Assembly (NCBI GenBank): GCA_020536535.1
Contig: JAHLWZ010000674.1
Span: forward strand, 1,175-25,660
Origin: Pelomyxa schiedti
Lineage: Eukaryota; Evosea; Pelobiontida; Pelomyxidae
Direction of reading: 5' to 3'
DNA: 24,486 nt
Positions 11,501-19,582 of this stretch are shown here, piece after piece; the first letter of the stretch is position 1; the number at the start of each line of letters is the position of its first letter. The notes below the pieces were generated by a model. That model worked only from the letters and a program-made list of their open reading frames with translations, did no database searches and was not told where the DNA came from. The position numbers and the translations under genes are program-made.

Positions 11501-13237
11501 TGGTAACTCTACAAGTGGTGGAGTTGTTTTGGCGGATGGTGGGGAAATAGGAGTTGGAGGCACGGATTCTGTTAGCTCCTTAAATAGTGCTGTTGCCAAT
11601 CTCTTCACACTTTGTAAAAGAGATTTCGGAGGCTCTGGTGGTGGTGGCGGTGGCGGCGGCGGCGGCGGTGGTGGTGGTGGTGGTGGTGTAGGTGTAGGTG
11701 GAGGTGGAGGATAAGATCTCTTTGTATCCTTATCGCAATGTTATTTATTATGCACATAAAGAGAGACTCTTACAATGGCCCTCAACGGAGACAGCTTGTT
11801 ATTTACAGTTTTGGTGTCAACACACTCATCAAGGAGGGCTTGAAAATCAACTTTAGGTTGTGGTGGAAGTGTTTGAACACGTGGTCGTACTTTTTGTCTG
11901 TAAACCAAAATTAATGAACAAAGGGGACGATAAGACGTGTTCCCGTACTGTACTGAGGCCACAGAGGAAGCTGTGACTGGAGGTGCCACTGAGGGTAAGC
12001 TTGGAGTTGGTGGAGGTGGAGCATCAGGTGCTCTCTGTATGAAATATTCGAAAAAAAAAAAAAAAAGAAGCTCAGTGCATACTACAAACTCTTGGAAACG
12101 TGTTATCTTCGAAACAATTAACAGTAGTTTCGTTAGGTTGGACGCGGGTTGTAAAGTTTGCACTCTTTGCTGGATGAGTTTTCTCATCTACCAGTACTGT
12201 TAAACAAAAAAGGGATTGCATACAACTGATCACCTCAGTTATAAGGTATTTCAATCTCCCTGTTTGAATTTCCTCTGCTGTGAAAGCAAGAAGTTTTTCA
12301 GTATATTCCCATATGAGTCGGTGCTCCTCAGCATTCGTATCTAGGAAAGGAATAAGGTAAACATAGGGAAAACCGATAATTACCATACGACGAAATCATG
12401 CAAGTATTGCAGAATTGTTGAAGTTCTGTTTTACATTCTTCCATCAATGAAATGAGGGCTGCTTGACTCCTGCGGAATATATAAGTACGCATTGTAATCA
12501 GGCAAGGTACTTTAGAGGATCTTGCATAAACGAGGCGTGTGCTTCATCCATGCTCGCACTGTAGTAGCGTACTTTCTAAAGGAATGAGACTACTTGAAGA
12601 ACAAAAGATGAGAGACCTGAAACGGGGTGGGGTTAGATGGAGAAAGCGGTTCAGGCCGAGGTAGATGGTGAGGTGTCTGTGTCACTTCATAGTTGTGGAA
12701 TCCACCTGGGGCAATCCCAATTCCAGCTCGCGAATGTCTTCTTCCAGTTGTTGCTGCAATTAGGGGAGGCTGGTGCACCACAAGTGGTGGAATCTGCTGC
12801 TGCTGTTGCTGTTGTTGTTGGAGGTGTGCATACACAGTTGGTGCTCGTGCACCCGGAGTCACCATCATTTGGGCCGCCACGCCACTATAGGAAGGCGGGG
12901 CCGGGTGTGGCGCAGGCGTCCGTGGCGGTGGCGGCATCTGCGCCTGTGTCTGTGGGTAATAAAAATTGCTGGTTATAATCCCAGCACTGTCTTGACCCAG
13001 CTGAGATGGTGGGTGCACCAGAAGCTGTCGTGGCGGTGCCATCCCAACCTGAAACCATAAATTAACAAGGTGACATTCTAGAATTTTGAATAGAACAAAA
13101 AAAAAAAAAAAACAAGGGAAAAAAAAAAAACGCACTGGGTCAAGTACAACTGGAGAAACGGATGTTGTTTCGTCCAAATCTGGGGGCGGCGGACTGCTCT
13201 CTACATAGTAAATGAGAAACGAACAACGGTCCGACAT
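8535..13237 (-). CDS. AGC-family Ser/Thr kinase of the IREH1/Rim15/Greatwall group with C2HC zinc finger
   Basis: Thirty inferred exons (13237-13136, 13048-12617, 12575-12511, 12469-12384, 12340-12090, 12034-11949, 11897-11774, 11728-11441, 11400-11287, 11246-11167, 11130-11004, 10961-10890, 10846-10785, 10739-10652, 10610-10509, 10465-10424, 10382-10370, 10315-10228, 10185-10168, 10129-10089, 10041-10026, 9970-9930, 9853-9537, 9476-9413, 9367-9341, 9297-9208, 9161-9063, 9017-8898, 8857-8649, 8594-8535) join in frame to about 1,107 aa. The N-terminus is Pro/Gln-rich. A helical region and a zinc finger (CRICEEHIP...H...C, about 482-500) match plant IRE/IREH1 kinases. The kinase domain (about 616-987) shows [41 protein letters not shown] and VDWWAVG. 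About 120 residues are inserted between DFG and GTPDY, a hallmark of this group. An AGC tail ends with FFNFSYRSL. Family roles are in the cell cycle and nutrient or growth control. A start at 13416 is an alternative. Confidence 0.93.
11637..11712 (-). repeat. Poly-proline-encoding GGN/CCN microsatellite in the kinase gene
   Basis: The + strand is an almost pure run of GGT and GGC triplets, followed by GGTGTAGGT and GGAGGT units. Read on the minus strand inside the exon 11728-11441 it encodes a proline run of roughly 17 residues preceded by PTPTP. It is an expandable triplet-type tract and a likely SH3/WW or profilin ligand, by inference. Confidence 0.75.
12795..12825 (-). repeat. Poly-glutamine tract (CAG/CAA-type) in the kinase N-terminus
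   Basis: The + strand reads TGCTGCTGCTGTTGCTGTTGTTGTTG, giving a run of about nine glutamines on the coding minus strand within exon 13048-12617. Mixed CAG and CAA codons limit slippage. It lies in a Pro/Gln/Ala-rich, presumably disordered N-terminal region. Confidence 0.75.
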
Positions 13238-13433
13238 CTAATATCTATGCCTGTTTGATGGTGCATCGTCGCCTTGGTTTTTTTTTGTTCCTTTCTTCGG
13301 GAATCCCGAAGACGATTTTCGTTTGAAAAACAATCTTCCAGGAGATGACTTGGCATCCTGGCAACATAACTCCCCGGACAAACATAAAGTGCACGCGGCG
13401 GCGGGATAACCTTCATTCTAGATCAACAAACCC
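13238..13433. promoter_or_regulatory. Bidirectional promoter between the kinase and the coiled-coil gene
   Basis: The two starts (ATG at 13237 on minus, ATG at 13434 on plus) face away from each other across 196 bp. The interval has a near-perfect palindrome CTTCGGGAATCCCGAAG at 13295-13311, broken only at its centre, and a GTGCACG element near 13389. A minus-strand frame with ATG at 13416 is also open across most of this interval (beginning MKVIPPPRALYV), so the kinase could start there by way of an unrecognised intron, which would leave only 17 bp between the genes. Confidence 0.45.
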
Positions 13434-14603
13434 ATGGCATTCATGTCATCATCTATCGGCTCGGAAATAAGAAGGTAAGCTTTTTCTATCGGATTCTGGT
13501 ATGGTGAGGAGTCTGTTCGAAGGTTGCGGCGTGAGTACGTGATTGTTGAGGAAAAACGACGGGCATCTGAGGCACTGGCCAAGGAGTTGGAAGGTAGTCT
13601 TGTAACAAATCGAGCCACTCTCGACCAGCTTCAAGCAATTGGCACAGACGCCGTAAGGTACTTCTACTCCCCTCCCCAAAAAACCCTCACAGCAACAAAG
13701 GGCACACTCGAGGCAACAAGCCACACACCAGACGAGACACTTTCTCCAACAGTGGGTCGCAAACCAAATTGCAGAAGTGACAGCAAGGAACACAATACAA
13801 ATGGAAAGGCTCCTTCTTGCTGAAAAAGCTTTGCGAGAAGAACGGTACTTCGCGCTATTGCTTGAGTGCTTAGCTCAGCAACTTGACAGTAGTCACTTCC
13901 TGGAGGAGTACTCTTCCTATATGCGACTATGTGAGGAACAGAGCAGCCCATCCTGGTTAGAGGCAAGACAGCGTCAATCGGAGGTAGCACTACAATGCAC
14001 TACGATTGAAGTGGCCACTCTTCAAGACAATCTCCGGGCATTGCAATTAAGGTTTACATTCGGTTGCCATTGGCCGCACCACAAATACACCACCAGATTG
14101 GAGACTTCCAGAAATGCAGGTTCTAAACACAAATCCATGCTGGAGGACTTGCACCTCCTGCAAGAAAAAATCTCTACAATTCACTTCCTGCATTGCAAAT
14201 ACAAGAAGAAGCTGGCCAAAACCACCAAACAAAAGGAGGACACACAACAAGAAATAGAGAGGTACTTCCATCCAATTACAGTTGAGCCAACTAACTCTAA
14301 ACCCAGAATACAAAAGGTGTTGGACACCGAAGTGCGAAATAAATACTCAACCACTTGTACATACACAAACCTGCNNNNNNNNNNNNNNNNNNNNNNNNNN
14401 NNNNNNNNNNNNNNNNNNNNNNNNNNNNNNNNNNNNNNNNNNNNNNNNNNNNNNNNNNNNNNNNNNNNNNNNNNATAGAGAGGTACTTCCATCCAATTAC
14501 AGTTGAGCCAACTAACTCTAAACCCAGAATACAAAAGGTGTTGGACACCGAAGTGCGAAATAAATACTCAACCACTTGTACATACACAAACCTGCTAACG
14601 TAA
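13434..14603 (+). CDS. Coiled-coil protein, unrecognised, spanning an assembly gap
   Basis: Exons inferred: 13434-13474, 13523-13652, 13693-14051, 14097-14261, then 14307 to the stop TAA at 14601-14603 once the duplicated flank of the N gap is collapsed; about 256 aa. The protein begins MAFMSSSIGSEIRRLRREY and is rich in Glu, Gln, Lys, Arg and Leu with long heptad-like helices (for example MERLLLAEKALREERY, KSMLEDLHLLQEKIS), so a coiled coil over nearly its full length is likely. I recognise no family; a centrosomal, augmin-like or tethering role would be pure guesswork. Intron phases agree at every junction. It is divergent from the kinase gene. Whether sequence is missing at the gap is unknown. 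Confidence 0.65.
14375..14474. other. 100-N assembly gap flanked by an identical 121-bp direct duplication
   Basis: Exactly 100 N separate two identical 121-base segments, 14254-14374 and 14475-14595. This is what unmerged overlapping contig ends look like after scaffolding with a fixed-size gap. Collapsing one copy makes the gene across it readable to a stop eight bases after the duplicated segment ends. Confidence 0.9.
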
Positions 14604-14932
14604 CTTACCCATATCGGATTCTATGACCCCACCTTTGGTGAAAAGTCACCGCTCTGAAGGATGAAAGGTCCTTTTTCATCATTTTCTGCTAAGAGCAGTT
14701 GGCGAAATGCACCTGCTTTGAAGCTCTCTTCGTTTGGGTACATCAAAACTGCGCTTTTCGGTGCACGTAAAGCCCCTTTGCCGTGCGAAACTTCGAAAAC
14801 CGCCCAAAACAACACACCGTGCATTTCTCGTGCGGAATTTTTCCGTTTTGTTGGTTAATTTTCTGCTATAAGGTCCTTGTCTCACATCGGTTCACTTCTC
14901 TCCTCACAAAGGGAAAATAAACTCAACAAAAA
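14604..14932 (+). promoter_or_regulatory. Intergenic region with CGTGC-type motifs upstream of the 14933 gene
   Basis: These 329 bases show no convincing coding sequence. Four CGTGC or inverted GCACG pentamers cluster at about 14763-14834 (GGTGCACG, CCGTGCGA, CCGTGCAT, TCGTGCGG). CTTTTCGGTGCAC at 14754-14766 is the exact reverse complement of 595-607, and ACACCGTGCA recurs at 14814-14823. AAAATAAACTCAACAAAAA directly precedes the ATG at 14933, an A-rich leader. A promoter role is inferred from position and recurrence. Confidence 0.45.
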
Positions 14933-16348
14933 ATGCTCCCCACCAGCAACAACGATAACGATCCACCCACATGGCCTGACATCTGCGTCCCATCAGTGAT
15001 ATACTGGCGGAAACCAGAAACTGTATTAATGCCTTTTCCTCCTTCCTTTCCCTGGGTCTCACCAAGGCCTCAGTTGACAATCAGGGTGAGAAGATCGTGG
15101 AGGACCGAGAGGCACATCGACTCGTGTGACTTCCTACACGCGGGCCTGCGGGCAAAATGTTGCCATCCCACAACTCTGCAAGGTCGGTGTCGGTTGTCTT
15201 GTGTGGTGGTGAAGTTCATCTATGTTCAGTGCATCTCCCGAAATAGACTAACATTTAGTAGAAATGAAATGTTTCAAGTGCTCCAAGGATGGAAGCCCTG
15301 TAAAATTAGTAGTCCAAAACCACCTGGCCCAGTACGACCCCCCTCGCGACTTAGAAAGTTATCTGTTCACAATAAAAACCACATGCACTTCCTCAAGGTA
15401 TTCAATCCCCCAGGAGCAATTTTGGTTTTTTTTAGTATATCCTCACCCAACCATTACCCAGAAATCACCTTCATTCCACTGTTGTAATAGTGATTGATCT
15501 TCCAAAGCATAGTACCCCCATTAAAACAAGTCCCCTTCAGCTGAGGGCAAGGGCAATCTCATGTAAGCTTCCTTTCCACCTTTGAAATTCAATTTATCTA
15601 TGCAGCAAAACGAAAACCCCAAATGAGCAACATAGTTGAAGTCGAAGATGAAATGTCACCCTCAGGAACTCCTTCTCCCCCAAAACCAAAAAGCCCAAAA
15701 GCTACATCGAGCCCTGCACCAATCTCTTCCTGTACAAATTCATTCCCATATAAATCTCCATATGACCAGTACGAGGCGATTTTGTATCAAAGTAAGTTCG
15801 CTATCTTATACCTATTCACACCCTTACATAAAAAGATTGGGAAGGCCTCCTAGCAGATAGACGACACTTTTCACGAGGTTGCTGCTAACAAAAAACTTAG
15901 TCATTTCTCAACCCCAACAGAGCTCAGTATTATTGTGAGATTACTCCGTTTCAGAATGGAATTGGGCGTGGCACTAGCAATAGCACTCCAAGCACAAGGA
16001 ATACAGAACAGCCTTAAACTGCTCTGTCAAAAGTTCGTACTGTTGCACCACACCATATCACTGGACTCCGCATCGCAGCTGTGTATCCCCAGCAATGTTA
16101 TTGATGCCAGAGGGTCCAGAGGTGGAGTTCCACCTGCTGCTACCAGTGCTTCCTCTGACCACAATTCCGGGCAGCAGTATGGATTCTGCCTTCTGGTGAG
16201 TACCTATCCAACAATCGAGGATGCAAGGTCTGGTGTGAAGTCCTATGAGGCATTTGTTCACAATGGGGGTCTGTTCAGGAACCTCCTAAACAAGGACCTG
16301 GAGGGTGAACAACTCCTCTCCTGTCTAGCTGTTGTACACAACTGGTAA
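14933..16348 (+). CDS. Unrecognised multi-exon protein
   Basis: ATG at 14933 begins MLPTSNNDNDPPTWPDI. Likely introns lie at about 15021-15064, one or two in 15121-15222, 15396-15434, 15485-15541, 15563-15605, 15792-15860 and possibly near 16193-16240. Phase-consistent joins give segments such as HMHFLKYILTQPLPRNHL, RKPQMSNIVEVEDEM, a Ser/Pro/Lys-rich linker, and a helical stretch with RMELGVALAIALQAQG, ending in LLSCLAVVHNW and TAA at 16346-16348. In the last third two frames are both plausible (one reading PEGPEVEFHLLLPVLPL after a 46-nt intron at 16032-16077), so the C-terminal part is ambiguous. No domain is recognised. It converges on the XRCC2-like gene with a 36-bp gap. Confidence 0.55.
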
Positions 16349-16356
16349 AAAAACCA

Positions 16357-16362
16357 TTTATT
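16357..16362 (-). terminator. AATAAA poly(A) signal for the XRCC2-like gene
   Basis: TTTATT on the + strand is AATAAA on the minus strand, 23-28 nt beyond the XRCC2-like stop codon (16385-16387). The convergent plus-strand gene ends at 16348, so the two transcripts must overlap at their 3' ends. Confidence 0.5.
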
Positions 16363-16384
16363 TTAGCATCCACAATACCTGAAA

Positions 16385-17746
16385 TCAAATACTATTTTCT
16401 TTCATTGGTTCACACTGAAACCCCTCTTCCCCAGTTCTACACAAGTAGGTTAATGATGTTCCTTGGAGTGCCTCTTTCTTTGTGTGTGTGGCGTGAATGG
16501 CAAGTGTTTGACCAAGGGAGCCAACCACCGGGTTGAGTTCAAATTTGTTTTTGAACTTGTCTCTCCACACATTCTCCCCCGTGATAGGTTTTTTATCATC
16601 TCTGGGTTTGATTTTGAAAGGGTGACTTGTGCAAATGACTGCGGCTCCAAAGTCCTTGGCAGCCCTCTCCAATGCCTTTACTGTAGCAGTAATCCTGTTT
16701 GTTGGATCAGCCTCCGAGCAGTTCTGTGCGTAAAATGACGATATAGGGTCCACAACTATCAACCTCACTTGTGAAACTGCCTCGCCTCCATCGGCTTCGT
16801 TTGCAGAATCATTTGAGCAACAGGAGAATGCCGCCGGGCAGTCAGCCAAAGTCTGAACCGAGGCCAGTAGCTGCAACGAAGACCAGCACCTTACAAATTT
16901 TATCCTGGACATCACCCTAACAGCCTCCCGCGCCACCATTTCCTCCTCCCACTGTGCATAATCCACTTCGGCACTAGCTCCCATTCCAGCATCATTCCCG
17001 CCATATCCATTTGCATTTGCGCTTTCAGTTCCACCGGGATTCCCATTTGCGTTCGCATTTGCAGTTGCAGTTGCAGTTGCAGTTGCAGTTGCATCTGAAT
17101 TTTGATTTGTTGCGCTTGCAGATATGCTGTCGTGTGACTCCAATGGCTGGGAGGCCGTGGCTTGCCGCGGCGTGGTCTTGCAGTAGGCCCTGAGCCGCGA
17201 CCTCACGAGCGCGGCGAGCCTGTTGCCGCTCACGTGGCCGTCGCAGTCGAAGTAGACGGCGGCCGACTGGGCCCCGCCCGTGGGCACGCCGCCGAGGCAC
17301 CGCGGCATGGCGCAGGTCACCGCCGCGTGCAGCGCCACCTCCGTGGTCCCGCTGGACGACGGCCCCGCCACCTCGACGAACTGCCCGGCCCGTATCCCGC
17401 CGGCGCCGCAGCCCCCGCCCCCAGAGAACCCCAGGTCCGCCACCGCCGCAGCGTCCATGTCCCTGTCCCCGCCGCTGGCCGGCCCCCCTCCCGCGCCGCC
17501 GGGTCGCCGCGGCGCCGAGAGGGGCGGGAGCTCCTGGTCCAGGAACGCGATGTCGGTGAGGAGCCCGGTCCCCTGCAGCCGCTCGAAGAGTGACCACGCC
17601 GTCTCGCCCTTGGGCCCCGCCGCAGCACGAGGCGGAGGAGGAGGTGGCGGCAGTGGGAGAGGCCTCGCGGCGGCCGGGACTGTTGTGGTTGTTGTAGTCG
17701 CCGCTGCATCACGCAGCTGGGCGTCGTTGGACGCGTCCACCATCAT
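16385..17746 (-). CDS. XRCC2: XRCC2-like RAD51 paralogue, intronless, Walker A lysine missing
   Basis: A single uninterrupted 453-codon frame from ATG at 17746 (begins MMVDASNDAQ). XRCC2 acts in homologous recombination as part of the RAD51 paralogue complex in the nucleus (family knowledge). Evidence: ETAWSLFERLQG near the N-terminus, then AGQFVEVAGPSSSGTTEVAL where the P-loop belongs (about 120-138), CLGG and AAVYFDCDGH, then LIVVDPISSFY as Walker B (about 326-336) and AAVICTSHPF. The P-loop reads GPSSSGTT, so the Walker lysine is replaced by Thr. A low-complexity insert of alternating TA and NA dipeptides lies at about 217-236. It is longer than human XRCC2 (280 aa) because of that insert and a Pro/Ala-rich N-terminus. 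The 5' half is very G+C-rich. Other RAD51 paralogues are possible but fit less well. Confidence 0.75.
   Translation of the reverse strand: MMVDASNDAQLRDAAATTTTTTVPAAARPLPLPPPPPPPRAAAGPKGETAWSLFERLQGTGLLTDIAFLDQELPPLSAPRRPGGAGGGPASGGDRDMDAAAVADLGFSGGGGCGAGGIRAGQFVEVAGPSSSGTTEVALHAAVTCAMPRCLGGVPTGGAQSAAVYFDCDGHVSGNRLAALVRSRLRAYCKTTPRQATASQPLESHDSISASATNQNSDATATATATATANANANGNPGGTESANANGYGGNDAGMGASAEVDYAQWEEEMVAREAVRVMSRIKFVRCWSSLQLLASVQTLADCPAAFSCCSNDSANEADGGEAVSQVRLIVVDPISSFYAQNCSEADPTNRITATVKALERAAKDFGAAVICTSHPFKIKPRDDKKPITGENVWRDKFKNKFELNPVVGSLGQTLAIHATHTKKEALQGTSLTYLCRTGEEGFQCEPMKENSI
17047..17095 (-). repeat. Hexanucleotide tandem repeat (TTGCAG)n coding Thr-Ala repeats
   Basis: Six or so TTGCAG units with flanking TTGCGT/TTTGCA variants run along the + strand. 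On the coding strand they give alternating Thr-Ala and then Asn-Ala dipeptides inside the XRCC2-like protein. The unit is six bases and stays in frame, so slippage adds or removes dipeptides without a frameshift. Confidence 0.8.
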
Positions 17747-17786
17747 CTTTGAATTTCATTTCCTTTTCCTTTTGCAAAAGAGAACA
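17747..17786. promoter_or_regulatory. 40-bp head-to-head intergenic region
   Basis: Only 40 bases separate the ATG of the XRCC2-like gene (17746, minus) from the ATG of the YCII-F-box-SPRY gene (17787, plus). The interval is T/C-rich (CATTTCCTTTTCCTTTTGC) on the + strand. Both transcripts need a start here or inside each other's coding region, so a shared promoter is very likely, unless one true start codon lies further in. Confidence 0.6.
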
Positions 17787-19555
17787 ATGCCCCTCTTCGC
17801 CCTCACGTACCACGTCGTGGACAACTACGTCGAGAGGAGGCAGCCGTATCGCAACGAGCACCTGGGGCTGTGCCGCCTGTTCGAGGCCGGGGTGGTTCCC
17901 CCGGGTGAGAGAGGGGGCAGGGTGCCGACCACGATGGTTCTGGGCGGGGCGTTCGAGGACCTGTCGGACAGGCGGCGGGCGCCTGGGGCCCTGATAATAT
18001 TCCGGGCGGGGGAGGCGGCGGACGTGAGGCAGTTTGTGGAGCGAGACCCTTACGTGGCGCACGGGCTCGTGGAGAGGTGGCGCGTGGCGCCCCTGGCCAC
18101 GCCCCTGGTCGGTTGCCTCGTCTCGGCCGAGGACTCCGCGCCAGGGGGATCTGTTCCTAGCACTCTTAGCGACGCTGGAATTGTGGCTGAAAATGATAAT
18201 GGGATTGGGATTGGGACTGGGACTGCGACTGGAATGGAGTGTATTCGTGTGGACAGAGACAGGACAAGTGCCGATTGCAGGAGAAGTGCTTGTGTTGGCG
18301 GAATTCCTTATGGTAATGAAAGTCCACATAATGGCGCTCATGACAACAACTCACTTGAGTGAACAGAGAATGTCGACTCGGAGTTGAGGGATAAGGTCTT
18401 CTCCATGATACTGGGAGATATTTGTCAGTTCTTGTGGTTCAAGGACCTGACATCCGTGTCTCGTGTCTGCCGGGCTTGGAGGGCTATGTTTGGTGTTGGA
18501 ACTCACACTGGAGAGGGCGCTGTCACGTGGATAGCTGCACTGGTTCGGACTTCACCTTTTTTCCAAATACCACACCCCATGGTATGCGGTTCAAATATCT
18601 TTGAGCACTGCAAAACCTGCCATCTGTATAGAGAGCAGACGTGTTACAATCCAATGGAAATGCAGTGGCAGATGAAAATGATGTCGCGCCGGGATTCTAT
18701 CGCTTCGTCTTCCAGAACTGCTTCTCAAGCAACTGGTACACATCGGGGGTGATCACATCAAGCACCCCACTGGCGCCCTTTCCCTCTCCGAGTTCACACC
18801 AGCTTTGCTATTACGAAGTAGAAATAAGATGTATTTCGGACTGTGCTGTGGGTATAGGATTTGGTATTGTCCCCTTTTTTTTTTCATGGCTTCTTGGTTG
18901 TTAACCCGCGAAAAGGTGTTCTAAATGCAAACGAAGCAATGTTCAGGCACCCAGGGTGGGCATTTAAAACTAATGACAGTTATGGGTGTGTATGGGTGCT
19001 TGCCTTGGCGGTTTTGACCCCATTTCTAGGTATCATGGAGACCTTGGAAACATTTTCCACAACCACCCCACTGGAGTCTCTGGCTGGGGTCCTCTTTTCG
19101 GGCCGGGTGTGTATTAATAACACCGCAATATTATTATTTGGTTTCGTCTTACAAACAAGTTGCCAGGTGATGTGGTAGGTTGTGGCATTGACATGGCAAA
19201 CAACACGATTTTCTACACCTTAAATGGCCAATTCCTTGGTGTTGCATTCCATGCACAAAGTTCCAAGCTTCTCCTTTTTGTTGCCTTGTATACGTGTGTA
19301 TTCTGCTGCTTTCAAACAAAAGAAGTTGATAACAATCCATTCCAATCACTTTAGAGTGTCCGATATCGTGGCAATCAACATGGGTTTTTACAAACCGTTT
19401 CTGTACAATCTGGTTAATTATGAACGAGGTACAGAGACGAGATTTGTTTTTTTTTTTTTTTAGTTGTAATATTTCCCCCAGACTCTCAGTACCCTGTTGT
19501 TTGGACAACAGACCAGTGCACGGAACACAGTAAACCGTGGGTAACAAAGTCGTGA
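17787..19555 (+). CDS. YCII domain fused to F-box and SPRY domains
   Basis: Exons inferred: 17787-18312, 18367-18492, 18535-18581, 18632-18863, 18916-18985, 19030-19108, 19160-19279, 19323-19428, 19482-19555; in frame, 459 aa. Residues 1-105 are YCII-like (MPLFALTYHVVDNYVERR, RNEHLGL, a GG-containing middle, ALIIFRAG, ERDPYVAHGLVERW), with the family's His and DPY. A GI/GT/AT dipeptide linker follows (about 132-145). Residues 178-215 are an F-box (LRDKVFSMILGDICQFLWF, VSRVCRAW), the SKP1-binding module of SCF ubiquitin ligases. Residues 250-430 are a SPRY domain (CYYEVEI, VGIGFG, HPGWAF, YHGDLG, GCGIDMANNTIFYTLNG). The F-box frame has no ATG between the upstream stop at 18360 and the domain, so it must be spliced to the YCII exon. 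F-box plus SPRY resembles FBXO45-like receptors; the YCII part is unexpected. Confidence 0.8.
18196..18234 (+). repeat. Imperfect hexanucleotide repeat GGGATT/GGGACT
   Basis: Units such as GGGATTGGGATTGGGACT encode Gly-Ile, Gly-Thr and Ala-Thr dipeptides in the linker between the YCII and F-box domains. The same six-base, in-frame style is seen in the XRCC2-like and SPRTN genes. Confidence 0.65.
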
Positions 19556-19582
19556 CTTTTGGGATTTTTTGGAAATATTATC

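Noticed and set aside
11274-11714. Poly-glycine open frame on the + strand
   Set aside because: It is the antisense of the kinase poly-proline tract; the rest of the frame is opposite well-supported kinase exons.
14254-14595. Genuine tandem duplication in the coiled-coil gene
   Set aside because: Perfect identity, contig-end position and an exact 100-N spacer point to an assembly artefact.
17025-17597. Arg/Gly/Ala-rich open frames on both strands within the XRCC2-like gene
   Set aside because: High G+C removes stop codons in all frames here; only the minus frame from 17746 has RAD51-paralogue motifs.
18360-18362. In-frame TGA between YCII and F-box as stop readthrough or selenocysteine
   Set aside because: It lies inside a phase-consistent 54-nt GT-AG intron, and no SECIS-like need arises.
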